64,000 bases of DNA. It comes from Siphonodentalium dalli (Eukaryota > Mollusca > Scaphopoda > Gadilida > Siphonodentaliidae). Positions 47,490-60,233 of the stretch are shown here, piece after piece. Position 1 is the first letter of the stretch; the number at the start of each line of letters is the position of its first letter. The translations under genes were made by a program, and so were the position numbers. The notes beneath the pieces are model-generated. The model searched no databases. It was not told the DNA's origin and saw only the letters and a list, made by a program, of their open reading frames with translations. Where the stretch lies: assembly GCA_032622095.1 (NCBI GenBank), contig CP136063.1:181145956-181209955 (forward strand), written 5' to 3'.

Positions 47490-50400
47490 TTAACCAACTC
47501 CACCCATCCGCCCATACATCCCCGTACGTTATGGGAACCAATTTGGAGAGTATGTGGTGGGGATTTTTCCGAAATAATGATATCCCTGCATGTGACCGAA
47601 GTAAAGGATGGTTATATTGGATTGCATGCGCCTGGTTATTCTGGCCATTCAGATGAGTTTTCAATCGTTTTGTGTGTTTTCTTTCTGGAGTTATTCATCT
47701 TTGTTTATTTGAAAATGTCGATGTTTTTGCCCGTCTCCCTGACTATTTGATTGATTTATTTGTTTATTTGCAAAGCCAACATTTAAGTTGGAACATAGCC
47801 AAACATATATACATATATACAAAGAAACAGTTTATACAAACAATTTATACGTTAACAATTATCATATCATATTTTCATAACAAATCCACCATAATATAAT
47901 AACTGTACACAGCACTTATACATACGATTCATTAACAATTACCTTGCATAAGAATGCAATTCCCAATTTATGGGTTGTGGTATGTTGATGAAATTTTATA
48001 TGGATGTTCATCATCATCATCATATATAAGGGCTTTATTGTTGTTGTGATCGAATGGTTACTTCTACTTTGCCCATCGTAGGCTGTATGCAACGAGGTGG
48101 TTTGCACCGGGTGACACACCAGCTCTTTATTGATATTAGTTGTATGCTCCAGAAGATAAAGTGATGTGTTCACTGTATTCACGTTATAAAATCGGAGTGA
48201 AAATGAAGAGCGTTTTATTATTTACTATGCTACCCTATATTTGCAATTAGTTTCACAATATGCAGCGACCGGACCTTGACCAATAGCATATCTCATTTCA
48301 TAGAACGACTGTGGCGATTTGTGATTAATCAATATAATTAAGATGATTAATAAAGACAGCTACGTTGATCAATCAATATAATAAGTTGATAAATATAGCT
48401 AAGTTGATTAATCAATTAGATAGTAATTTGAGTTATCAAGATAACTAAGTTGATTAATCACAGATAGCTAAGTTGATAAATCAAGATAGCTAAGTTGATT
48501 AATCAAGACAGGTAAGTTGATTAATCAAGAAAATAACCGACGTGCGATTTCCTTGCGCTCTTGTTGCGCAAATTCTATAGAATAAAAAGTGTGTCTATTT
48601 CAGACATAGGTTCAAACATAACATCTGACCCGACAAGACAAAAACACCGCTGATCCCATTAACAATTAACAACACCAGTCGAACATGATTGCCATTCAAA
48701 ACAATAACACCAGGCACCAGGTTACGACCAAACACAGGCACACACCATTGCTAAATACGTGGTCAGAAGCACACCGGTTCTTGAAGGGTTGTATATTTAC
48801 ATAGCCCGTCTGCGTTACACTAAATGCTGTTCGATAATTGGCCAACTGCCTCTTTGGGCCATCCGTCGATCCATACCCCAATAACACACAGACCGTAATA
48901 CACGTCGTCACAAATTGTTAACATAATCTGACCAATAACTAAAAGCGGTCAGCCGAATAATTGGGCGTGCCTATTAAGCGGCCGAATTGGATCTGAATCC
49001 AGTTAATTATACCGCTCACGTTATCGTTACTAAGTGCTTAGAAATCTTATATCATGCAGACTTAATATGCTGCGTGTGCTGGTTTCAAATTCACGACAGA
49101 TTTTGTGAAAATAAATCAGTATAAACTCCGTTTTTATATGGGAATCAATCATCAAAAATCTATATAAATACAAATAATTAATGTAGTGGCTGTGTTTGTT
49201 ATTGGGGATATGTCGCTGTGGTCGTTGGCGGCATAGCCCCCAAGATCATATTATTAGCCATAAATATAAATTATAATATAAAATATATTGGTTACATTAA
49301 TGCACCGCCTCAGAATTCCGTTAAAACAACTAATCCTTCAAATTATTACAAAAAACTACGGCTTATTACTGCAGGTTTTTCATTCACCAAACCAGAAAGC
49401 TTCTAAATGCGGATCAAACATTGTGATCCCGCCATAAAATCTTCAAGTGTGCATGGCCCAGCCATTGTTCATACCTAAACATCGAACGCAATTCACGCGG
49501 TCATAATAGTTACACACTGCAACTATAAGACATCCATCGAATACACACCCCACGAAAACCCGAAATGTGTTGTCCTGCGAGATATCCCATCGCTATAGCT
49601 CAATTTGACACAGCCAGATTAGCCTTACTACAATATCCTAAAACAATAAAGCTTCTCAAATCATCGGCATAGTCAATAGAACTTTCACGAACTTGGACAT
49701 TCCAACTACAGCTTTTACCGGACTCGGGGTCGCAGTACAACTTTAACGCGTCCCAAAATAACCGGATTTAAAAAAAATCTATTTATAGATATTATATGGA
49801 GTCGACAGTTTTGTATAATTAGATAGCTTATAGACGTAAAAATACCAACGACATACCACGGTTACGGGCCACTTGTCATCTACCACTCTTATAAGTGATG
49901 GCCTCTTAAGTTCAAGTATTTGTGTCATAGCCTTAATTATGTAGCGGCTTTACTTATAGATATACGAATACAACAACTCGACGGAAGCCGCAGGCAACTT
50001 ATAAGCCGTTAGGAATGTGTGTTGAATATCACTTTATCAAAGAAGTGACCAGTCCAGTTCAAACGTCGACTTATCCTGATTATAGATGATCGACTGCTCA
50101 AGATTACGTAACGAGGCAGGTCAAGTGATCAATTTAAAGGGATCCATATAATTAGACAGTCGCCCGAGACACACCCCTGACATTGCGACATATGATGTTG
50201 GGAACATTTTTCATCAGTACAACTCAATACAAATATGTCGGTGTTACTCTTACATTTAATTTTACAACTAAAGGTTATTGTGAAAGAGGTTTTTGAACCA
50301 AGAGCTGAATATTATTGTGTATTCAATATTAACCCTTCTTATACTAATCGGATTCTCCCACCCAGTTATATCAGCATATATTAGAATAGTCTACTATTCA

Positions 50401-50614
50401 TTTGCAGGGGCGTTAAGGTAATAAAAGCAGACGACACACATACGAACAGATAATACAAGATCAGAATTATTTATAGTCATTGGTGGGAAATATTTAGATA
50501 ATAAGTTCAACATAAATTTCCAATGGGAGCTACTCGTCAATAAGAATTTATTATAGAAAGAGTTACTCATTGGGTCCGCCTTCCGGGTGCGTTTGGTTGA
50601 AATTTCATGACTAA
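47490..50614 (+). repeat. 3.1 kb duplication, copy 1
   Basis: Runs from TAACCAACTCCACCCATCCG to GAAATTTCATGACTAA and is repeated almost identically at 50725-53852 (offset 3235-3238). It contains an AT-rich LINE-like 3' tail region (about 47745-48200, minus orientation), an inverted run of the TTGATTAATCAA satellite (48320-48530) and the dispersed 540 bp block (49241-49790). Frames such as 48696-48911 exist in both copies but do not resemble a known protein. Confidence 0.9.
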
Positions 50615-50623
50615 CGTATACAT

Positions 50624-50724
50624 ACCCAATTTTAAATTTTAAGCATTCCGACCCAGCCCAAAGACATGACTATCCGCTAGATATATGGTTGTATAGTTCA
50701 ACGGTCACGTGCACTCATTAATGA
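50624..50724 (+). repeat. 100 bp spacer identical to 59343-59443
   Basis: ACCCAATTTTAAATTTTAAG through GCACTCATTAATGATT separates the two 3.1 kb copies. It recurs base for base in the actin-2 intron at 59343-59443. Confidence 0.9.
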
Positions 50725-53700
50725 TTAACCAACTCCACCCATCCGCCCATACATCCCCGTACGTTATGGGAACCAATTTGGAGAGTATGTGGTGGGGATT
50801 TTTCCGAAATAATGATATCCCTGCATGTGACCGAAGTAAAGGATGGTTATATTGGATTGCATGCGCCTGGTTATTCTGGCCATTCAGATGAGTTTTCAAT
50901 CGTTTTGTGTGTTTTCTTTCTGGAGTTATTCATCTTTGTTTATTTGAAAATGTCGATGTTTTTGCCCGTCTCCCTGACTATTTGATTGATTTATTTGTTT
51001 ATTTGCAAAGCCAACATTTAAGTTGGAACATAGCCAAACATATATACATATATACAAAGAAACAGTTTATACAAACAATTTATACGTTAACAATTATCAT
51101 ATCATATTTTCATAACAAATCCACCATAATATAATAACTGTACACAGCACTTATACATACGATTCATTAACAATTACCTTGCATAAGAATGCAATTCCCA
51201 ATTTATGGGTTGTGGTATGTTGATGAAATTTTATATGGATGTTCATCATCATCATCATATATAAGGGCTTTATTGTTGTTGTGATCGAATGGTTACTTCT
51301 ACTTTGCCCATCGTAGGCTGTATGCAACGAGGTGGTTTGCACCGGGTGACACACCAGCTCTTTATTGATATTAGTTGTATGCTCCAGAAGATAAAGTGAT
51401 GTGTTCACTGTATTCACGTTATAAAATCGGAGTGAAAATGAAGAGCGTTTTATTATTTACTATGCTACCCTATATTTGCAATTAGTTTCACAATATGCAG
51501 CGACCGGACCTTGACCAATAGCATATCTCATTTCATAGAACGACTGTGGCGATTTGTGATTAATCAATATAATTAAGATGATTAATAAAGACAGCTACGT
51601 TGATCAATCAATATAATAAGTTGATAAATATAGCTAAGTTGATTAATCAATTAGATAGTAATTTGAGTTATCAAGATAACTAAGTTGATTAATCACAGAT
51701 AGCTAAGTTGATAAATCAAGATAGCTAAGTTGATTAATCAAGACAGGTAAGTTGATTAATCAAGAAAATAACCGACGTGCGATTTCCTTGCGCTCTTGTT
51801 GCGCAAATTCTATAGAATAAAAAGTGTGTCTATTTCAGACATAGGTTCAAACATAACATCTGACCCGACAAGACAAAAACACCGCTGATCCCATTAACAA
51901 TTAACAACACCAGTCGAACATGATTGCCATTCAAAACAATAACACCAGGCACCAGGTTACGACCAAACACAGGCACACACCATTGCTAAATACGTGGTCA
52001 GAAGCACACCGGTTCTTGAAGGGTTGTATATTTACATAGCCCGTCTGCGTTACACTAAATGCTGTTCGATAATTGGCCAACTGCCTCTTTGGGCCATCCG
52101 TCGATCCATACCCCAATAACACACAGACCGTAATACACGTCGTCACAAATTGTTAACATAATCTGACCAATAACTAAAAGCGGTCAGCCGAATAATTGGG
52201 GCGTGCCTATTAAGCGGCCGAATTGGATCTGAATCCAGTTAATTATACCGCTCACGTTATCGTTACTAAGTGCTTAGAAATCTTATATCATGCAGACTTA
52301 ATATGCTGCGTGTGCTGGTTTCAAATTCACGACAGATTTTGTGAAAATAAATCAGTATAAACTCCGTTTTTATATGGGAATCAATCATCAAAAATCTATA
52401 TAAATACAAATAATTAATGTAGTGGCTGTGTTTGTTATTGGGGATATGTCGCTGTGGTCGTTGGCGGCATAGCCCCCAAGATCATATTATTAGCCATAAA
52501 TATAAATTATAATATAAAATATATTGGTTACATTAATGCACCGCCTCAGAATTCCGTTAAAACAACTAATCCTTCAAATTATTACAAAAAACTACGGCTT
52601 ATTACTGCAGGTTTTTCATTCACCAAACCAGAAAGCTTCTAAATGCGGATCAAACATTGTGATCCCGCCCATAAAATCTTCAAGTGTGCATGGCCCAGCC
52701 ATTGTTCATACCTAAACATCGAACGCAATTCACGCGGTCATAATAGTTACACACTGCAACTATAAGACATCCATCGAATACACACCCCACGAAAACCCGA
52801 AATGTGTTGTCCTGCGAGATATCCCATCGCTATAGCTCAATTTGACACAGCCAGATTAGCCTTACTACAATATCCTAAAACAATAAAGCTTCTCAAAATC
52901 ATCGGCATAGTCAATAGAACTTTCACGAACTTGGACATTCCAACTACAGCTTTTACCGGACTCGGGGTCGCAGTACAACTTTAACGCGTCCCAAAATAAC
53001 CGGATTTAAAAAAAATCTATTTATAGATATTATATGGAGTCGACAGTTTTTGTATAATTAGATAGCTTATAGACGTAAAAATACCAACGACATACCACGG
53101 TTACGGGCCACTTGTCATCTACCACTCTTATAAGTGATGGCCTCTTAAGTTCAAGTATTTGTGTCATAGCCTTAATTATGTAGCGGCTTTACTTATAGAT
53201 ATACGAATACAACAACTCGACGGAAGCCGCAGGCAACTTATAAGCCGTTAGGAATGTGTGTTGAATATCACATTATCAAAGAAGTGACCAGTCCAGTTCA
53301 AACGTCGACTTATCCTGATATAGATGATCGACTGCTCAAGATTACGTAACGAGGCAGGTCAAGTGATCAATTTAAAGGGATCCATATAATTAGACAGTCG
53401 CCCGAGACACACCCCTGACATTGCGACATATGATGTTGGGAACATTTTTCATCAGTACAACTCAATACAAATATGTCGGTGTTACTCTTACATTTAATTT
53501 TACAACTAAAGGTTATTGTGAAAGAGGTTTTTGAACCAAGAGCTGAATATTATTGTGTATTCAATATTAACCCTTCTTATACTAATCGGATTTCTCCCAC
53601 CCAGTTATATCAGCATATATTAGAATAGTCTACTATTCATTTGCAGGGGCGTTAAGGTAATAAAAGCAGACGACACACATACGAACAGATAATACAAGAT

Positions 53701-53852
53701 CAGAATTATTTATAGTCATTGGTGGGAAATATTTAGATAATAAGTTCAACATAAATTTCCAATGGGAGCTACTCGTCAATAAGAATTTATTATAGAAAGA
53801 GTTACTCATTGGGTCCGCCTTCCGGGTGCGTTTGGTTGAAATTTCATGACTA
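50725..53852 (+). repeat. 3.1 kb duplication, copy 2
   Basis: Differences from copy 1 are few and mostly one-base changes in homopolymers: AATTGGGGCG versus AATTGGGCG, CCCGCCCATA versus CCCGCCATA, CTCAAAATC versus CTCAAATC, GGATTTCTCC versus GGATTCTCC. It also has TATCACATTATC for TATCACTTTATC. Confidence 0.9.
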
Positions 53853-54278
53853 AATACTAATTAAGACGTCAGATGGAAACATTTTTAATCCGCGAGTGCA
53901 AACGGAATTCCCCAGAATTGGAAAAGTTGTCTAAATTTCAAGGGGTTCAGTATTTAAATTTTATATGAAAAGTTATACATCCAACCTGTTTAGCAACCTG
54001 CAATCAACTTATGTCAATGAAGACCGCATAGTCCGGTCTGTGTTTCCGTCAGCAAGGGCGTCAGTCACGATACGCGCTGTTAGCGCCTATATCATAACCT
54101 ATATGCTCCACCTACATGCGGTTAACATTGTCAGCGATATATGTGCTATATTTTAAGCCTCGGCTTTTTAGTGTATCTATCTGCGAACCATATTTGGTCA
54201 TAAAATATTTTAGTGTTTGTTTATCTTCTGCATGCCGCGACTGTCACGCTCGCATAGGATTGGAATTCAAACAACAAA
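53853..54278. other. No feature recognised
   Basis: Short stretch between the duplication and a hairpin; nothing coding or repetitive stands out. Confidence 0.4.
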
Positions 54279-54343
54279 TATAGTCATGAACCATCACCTC
54301 GGTATATATATAGCCACTATCGAGGTGATCGTTCATGACTATA
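54279..54343. repeat. Hairpin, 22 bp arms
   Basis: TATAGTCATGAACCATCACC pairs with the complement of GGTGATCGTTCATGACTATA. The loop is about 20 bases of TA-rich sequence. Confidence 0.85.
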
Positions 54344-54956
54344 GTATTGGGACGTCCTCTACCCCCTCCCCATACGTTGGTCAATTTGTTCAACAGTTGC
54401 TAATTTCATAAAGAGAATAGGCACCTAGTTAGATATTTCAGAATGAAAACAGGTTGTATAATTGTTAGGATAGTGTGGGTTTCCATCCAATATCTAACGT
54501 ATAGGTTGTGTCTTTTTTTAAACCAAGATTTTAATCTAGACTGAGAGGTAATTAGTTTGACAAATTTTCGGACCTTTTGAGAGTGTTACGATGGAAATTT
54601 CTAACTAGTTGGAATGTTTGATGTTCCATTTGGGAAAATTCTAACTCAATGGGGGTATATAAATGAAACGGTGGGGGGGGGGGGGGGGCGGTGCATATAT
54701 AATGGTTTATATTCCAATATACGCCATGCCAAGTTCCTGAAGGTTAGTTAGTTTTATGATGGTGGGGGGCATTGACGTGGCGTTAAAATTTTCAACAGTT
54801 TTGAAATTTCATGCCTGACACAACATTTTGTCGGAAGTTTTACACCACATATAGGTTGAAAATGTTCTCATTGTTTGATTTTCCAACCTGTAATTAGTCT
54901 GGAATTTACTATTTGTTGTTGGACCAACACTAACATATATTTTCTACGGGAACATG

Positions 54957-55862
54957 TCTCTATTCCGAAGGTTCGCTATTCCGAAGGTTCACTAATCCGA
55001 AGGTTCACTAATCCGAAGGTTCACTATTCCGAAGGTTCACTATTCCGAAGGTTCGCTATTCCGAAGGTTATTGTTATTTTAAAAGTTAATTCTATATTCT
55101 AAAGTATTGAGAGGGTTCTTTAGTACGAAGACTCTTTTTATGAAGGAAATAACTTAAAACATTAAAAAAATTAATGTGATTTTTGTTTTCGTGGGTTTCC
55201 TTGAGATTTAACCCTTTGGCGAGTAGAACGACATATATGTCGTCTATCGACTGAGGACTAAAACGACATATATGTCGTTTTAGGAAGTACGTGTTATTTT
55301 ACGTAGACATAAATTCAATAAATCATCTGATTTATAAATGATTTTACATAGGAGTTATTTTGATTAATATAATGTCCCAAATGCTAAAGGCGAACTATAA
55401 CAGTGGGGCTCTTACGGTCAATCAATACTGGAGCGCTATAACTTACTGCATGTATAGCAGAATACCGCTGAATGGACCTAACTGCAATTCTGACTTTGTT
55501 TTGATATTAATGTTGATGTTTCTTTCAAGTACAGATTGCCAGTTCGGGTAGAATGCATCTCTAACTCGTAGTTTATTTCAGTCATTGTGTTTTCAACTTT
55601 CTATAATAGTAAAATGATAAACTGATACTGTCTTCTTGCTATTAATAACCGACATCTGGGACAAATTATATATTAGATTGGGGTGTATAAATGTACGGGG
55701 GCGCAAATTTTGATTCATTTTCTGGCTAAAAACTCCCATAATAGAAAACCTTCGGAATAGCGAACCTTCGGAATAGTGAACCTTCGGATTAGTGAACCTT
55801 CGGATTAGTGAACCTTCGGATTAGTGAACCTTCGGAATAGCGAACCTTCGGAATAGAGAACC
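54957..55862. mobile_element. Element bounded by inverted 16-bp minisatellites
   Basis: Seven copies of CTATTCCGAAGGTTCN (16 bp) fill 54958-55069. Seven to eight copies of the reverse complement (AACCTTCGGAATAGNG) fill 55747-55862. The outermost units, CTCTATTCCGAAGG and CCTTCGGAATAGAG, are exact complements, so the arrays behave as the terminal inverted repeats of a 0.9 kb unit. Inside are two exact 16 bp palindromes (ACGACATATATGTCGT at 55228-55243 and 55263-55278) next to TTTAACCCTTTGGCG. There is no convincing coding frame. Confidence 0.82.
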
Positions 55863-55994
55863 CTACCCATTTTCTACTTTGAGGCGACCGTCAATATTTT
55901 AGCATGAAATGTGCATAAGTTGGAAATGTTCTAAACCTTATATTGGGGGGGGGGGGGGGGGTGTCAGGTTCAAAATGTTCAACAGTTGGAAAGC

Positions 55995-56475
55995 TTAAAG
56001 TTACTCAATCCGCAAAGAGGGTCCCCATCTCAACAGATTCCAACAACAACAATCCGATCAGAGGGTCCTATATTACTATTTCTTTGGCTTTGGAGGTAAA
56101 AAATATTTGATTCGAGTCGAGGAACCCATCAAACAAAGCTCAGAGTTATTAGATATTGATTTTTGAAATTTGTTAATTGCTCGAGATGAGTACTAATAAC
56201 TGCCGTCAATTTGGTAATCTGCTCGAGATTAAAACTCTATTCAAACAGACAAGCATGGATAACTCTATAATCAAGTGGTAATAATAACGAAATTTTGACT
56301 GTCTTCTGGGCCAGAAAGAATTCCCGATAATGAAAAATAATAGATTTCTAAAATCGATATCTAACAAATCTGAGCTTTGATGGGTGACTTCCTCGACTCG
56401 AATCAAATATTTTTGACCCCCGAAGCCATTGAAAATAGTAATTGAGAGGAGTTTTATCGGATTGAGTACCTTTAA
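55995..56475. mobile_element. TTAA-bounded MITE with long inverted arms
   Basis: Very similar to 18572-19048 (both have AAAGAGGGTCCCCATCTCAA and the inverted TATTTGATTCGAGTCGAGGA arms). Ends are TTAAAGTTACTCAATCCGC and CGGATTGAGTACCTTTAA. Confidence 0.85.
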
Positions 56476-57780
56476 GGCACCGGTTGTACATTTCCAGCCC
56501 GAGGGGATGCAAAGGTAAATTATTCGCGAACCTGAGAGTGTATAGTCTGGTTGAAGTTGCGGAGTTGGACATTTAAAGGTGTACACCCCAACGGATACTC
56601 ACTAGCCACGTCCCTGTGGTAGGGGAGGGTATGTTGTATATGCTGTACTCGAAGTCCGAGATCACGCATTTTGTCCAAGTTCAAAATAATATTTAAAAAA
56701 ACGACCTCTTGAGTTTATTATAGCGAAAATATAGATTTATGGAATTTAAATTTGTCGTTGACTAAAACCCGAAACAGTAAAATAAAGTTAGAAACCCGCG
56801 TCCAGATTTGTTCAATTACGTAATAGCAATAGAGGTACGTGACTATAGAGTGTCACCGTGGGTGGGCGGTGTGGTCCAACTTGGAATTTATCATCTGCAT
56901 GTGCAGCTCTTGTATACCAAACGTCCAGGTCCGGAAAACTTCATTTGCACCACTTCAATTGGAATGTTCCAGTTGATATCTTTAAAATATCCATCTAATC
57001 ACTGAACTGATTAGAAATGTCCAACCAAACACCCCATGCAATCTTGATCCGGAATCAAGTTCCCAAGTCCGGGTAATTTCATTTGTACCCCTCCTTGCTT
57101 TGGAATTTTCCAACTCGTACCTCAAGTTTCCAACTGATGGCAAAACTTAAACAAAATTAGGAAACGATTCAACTTTTGATATTAAAACAACACATTTAGC
57201 TGTACATTGCATATGTCCTGAATACTTCTTAGGGAATCAAACTATAGAACAACTGCAAACTAGTTTTGGACGTAAATTTCCCCCAACTGTTGAAAGATTT
57301 TTCACCATAGTTGAGAGTGAGACACCATCATAAACCCCATCCCTGTGGCAACGACGCTAATCTACACTTGAGCTTTTGAACGTAGATATTGCATATTTGA
57401 ACATAACAAACACTACCCAAAAAATATCAATAGTGTTATGTCGACCCCTCCCCATTTTTATATTCATACCCAGGTTACCATCCTGCCCCCCCCCCCCCCC
57501 ACACCCCCACCACATCACCCCCCCCCCCGTCTCATAAATGTTATACTAGGACAGCCTAGGAAAAAAAAAAATTATTGAAAGAAAATATAACATGGGGCTT
57601 TTGTTGATGCACTTCTGTATGCACACCGCACTCCATTCACATCCAGTAATTTAAATAATTTAAATCCTACAACATTCGCATTCAACGATTTTAAATTTGA
57701 AGAGGAATACATTGTGGAGGAACAATAAACTGTATGCAGCTGCACACAATTCACGATTCATAACGGATAGTCTCGTCATT
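56476..57780. other. Repeat-like flank upstream of actin-2
   Basis: Short words such as TTCCAACTGGTACCTCAA-type pieces (57103-57135) recur at 44803-44830. There is a C-rich tract at 57486-57535. No gene is seen. Confidence 0.4.
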
Positions 57781-57875
57781 TCGGGTGACCCAATATCGCC
57801 TCAACCCGTGTGAAGAAAGCGTTGAAAACAATCGGAGTGAGACACACAATACCCGCATTGTCGAAAGACGGATCG

Positions 57876-57969
57876 CCTTATATGGTCATGCTCTATGCCC
57901 ATATATGGCAGTTTACCGACTAGCGTTAGTGGCTTTCCTGGAAAGCTCATCGCGAATCAGCTATATAAT
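57876..57969 (+). promoter_or_regulatory. Actin-2 promoter: two CArG boxes, TTTCCTGGAA, TATA
   Basis: CCTTATATGG at 57876-57885, CCATATATGG at 57899-57908, TTTCCTGGAA at 57934-57943 and TATATAA at 57963-57969. The start-to-start distances (23, 35 and 64 bp from the second CArG for the last two) equal those of actin-1. The TATA box is 109 bp before the start codon. Confidence 0.9.
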
Positions 57970-58032
57970 AATATCGACTATTCAATCAGCCTTCACTCTC
58001 GACTCGACAGCGGTTGCGCTCGGACTGTATAA

Positions 58033-58191
<159 letters not shown>

Positions 58192-58291
58192 NNNNNNNNN
58201 NNNNNNNNNNNNNNNNNNNNNNNNNNNNNNNNNNNNNNNNNNNNNNNNNNNNNNNNNNNNNNNNNNNNNNNNNNNNNNNNNNNNNNNNNNN
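58192..58291. other. Assembly gap, 100 N
   Basis: Exactly 100 undetermined bases, the convention for a gap of unknown size. It removes the end of exon 1 and the 5' splice site of actin-2. Confidence 1.
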
Positions 58292-58958
58292 AATTTCCAG
58301 CAATTGATATGTATGCAGCTTAGACCCCCCCCCCCCCCCCCCACGTATACCACACGCACATGCACTTCTCTTTTCGGGTTTATGGTGGTAACATTCTTAA
58401 TTTGACTCTTGTGATAGTCATCACGACTGAAAGTTTGCTTGATAATAAGACGAATATTAAATTAAGGACTTTTCAATTTCTGCAATCTGAAAAAAAAGGT
58501 TCATTTTCAAGTTTGTCGTCGTGTTTTGAATTAATTTACATGAATAAGTCTATTTCTCTTTATCCGGATCTGAAGCATCTACATATATTTTGCACACATT
58601 GGGCAGCAAATCGTTTGTCAATTGATTGAATATGGTATTCCGTGTACAGTGCATGCGCCCCAACCCAGTCAAATTAGCTATCAATGTCATACATTGCCTC
58701 AAAACTTAAAAAAAAAACATATCATTGCCACTGACATGTATAATATGCATTCCAAAAACAAACTGTTAATGTAAATTAAATTATTGATACAGATGACAAA
58801 TCGTTTTTTGTTTAATTTGATACCTTGTTCAATCTAATTTGTTTCGATCAACTAATTCCTATCACGACTGTACTTGCCGGTAACACGCGGTCTTAGTCAC
58901 GTGATATTACTCATGCCGATCGATATCGCGATTGCACAGACGGCCATTGATTTTATGT

Positions 58959-58968
58959 CCATATATGG
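58959..58968 (+). promoter_or_regulatory. Intronic CArG box
   Basis: CCATATATGG, the same sequence as the proximal CArG of the actin-2 promoter, about 0.9 kb into intron 1 (plus the unknown gap). Intronic CArG boxes are known in vertebrate smooth-muscle actin genes. Function here is inferred. Confidence 0.5.
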
Positions 58969-59528
58969 GCATGATTCAGAGCAACTTTATCGTAGCTCTT
59001 TCATTGGCTGACCTATACGGATGGCGGGCTCGAATGATGAACCGTCTATTCATTCATATACAGACATAATCGATTCGATACGTCATCACCTATACAGGGG
59101 AAATCCCAGATACAAACAGACTTAACGCGGCATATCATATACAACATGTAAAGCATTTTTTATGGCCATATTTTTTAAATGTTTACAATTACCTAATTGT
59201 ACTTATCGTGAGTTTGAAAATTAATCTGTTCAATGAAATATAAACATAATAGGTGGTCAATTAAACCAGTAAATGCGCATCAATTTAACGCATATACAAA
59301 CCATGTACATGTTCCAGTTGAATCCACGGTTATGATTACCCAACCCAATTTTAAATTTTAAGCATTCCGACCCAGCCCAAAGACATGACTATCCGCTAGA
59401 TATATGGTTGTATAGTTCAACGGTCACGTGCACTCATTAATGATTCAAGTACAACTCAAAATATTGTCCACACTTGTACCTTTTTACGTTTTCCAATATA
59501 TAGGAACATTTATATCAAGCAATCTTCC

Positions 59529-60119
59529 TTAAAGGGGTACTGTACGCCACATGTTGTTGTTGGTTTCTATAGTCTCCGAGTCGGAGAATAAGGTAACAAT
59601 TTTTCCATTATTTGAAAGTCTGTTGAGTACGAAGTCATGGTATGGATGACAAATTTACCGGAATGCAAAAATACAAATTGTCGTTGTCGAGTAATTTTTG
59701 TAAAGTTTTCAACCAAATTAATCAAATAAAAGTTATATTATATGCATACTAGTCCCATATAATCATTTAAGTTATTGTATCGTCGCTAGTCAGTGAGTGG
59801 CTTGAGTGTTCTCCCCGTATCATCATAATATTTTAAGCAATCGTGTGTGCGATCGGTTTAAAAATCCAGTATCCCTCAATTACTATTTTTGATTACGGTA
59901 ATTCGTAATTTAATTGACGCCATTTTATGGCTCCAGTCATAAATTCAATTTATATCAAATTATTAACTTTTAAATTATTAAATTTTAAGATAGCCTATTA
60001 ACCTGAGCGTTTACAGAATAAATCTTCGACTCAAATTACTTATGTTTCTATATATTATCGATATTAGATCGTTGTTGTCACCGGAAATTTAATGAAAATG
60101 GCGTACAGTACCCCTTTAA
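59529..60119. mobile_element. TTAA-bounded element, AGGGGTACTGTACGCCA family
   Basis: Ends TTAAAGGGGTACTGTACGCC and GGCGTACAGTACCCCTTTAA are perfect 20 bp complements. The right end is shared with 1363-1435. No coding frame. Confidence 0.9.
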
Positions 60120-60162
60120 ATATTCTGATTCGGAACTAGTATAGCAAGCATACATATAAATC

Positions 60163-60233
60163 TAGATCATGCCATCAATCGCTACTCGGGCTAACGGTCG
60201 TTAGCCAGAGTAGATTCGTGGCATGATCTAACA
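60163..60233. repeat. Minimal hairpin of the TAGATCATGCC family
   Basis: TAGATCATGCCATCAATCGC...GGGCTAACG directly meets its inverted arm CGTTAGCC...GTGGCATGATCTA. This is the two terminal repeats of 46463-46969 with the interior deleted. Confidence 0.75.

Noticed and set aside
48696-48911. 71-codon minus frame conserved in both copies of the 3.1 kb duplication (also 51931-52146)
   Set aside because: Conservation reflects recent duplication, not selection. No family resemblance, signal or context supports a gene.
54958-55069. CRISPR-like regular repeats (16-bp units)
   Set aside because: There are no unique spacers and the host is a eukaryote; these are contiguous minisatellite units.
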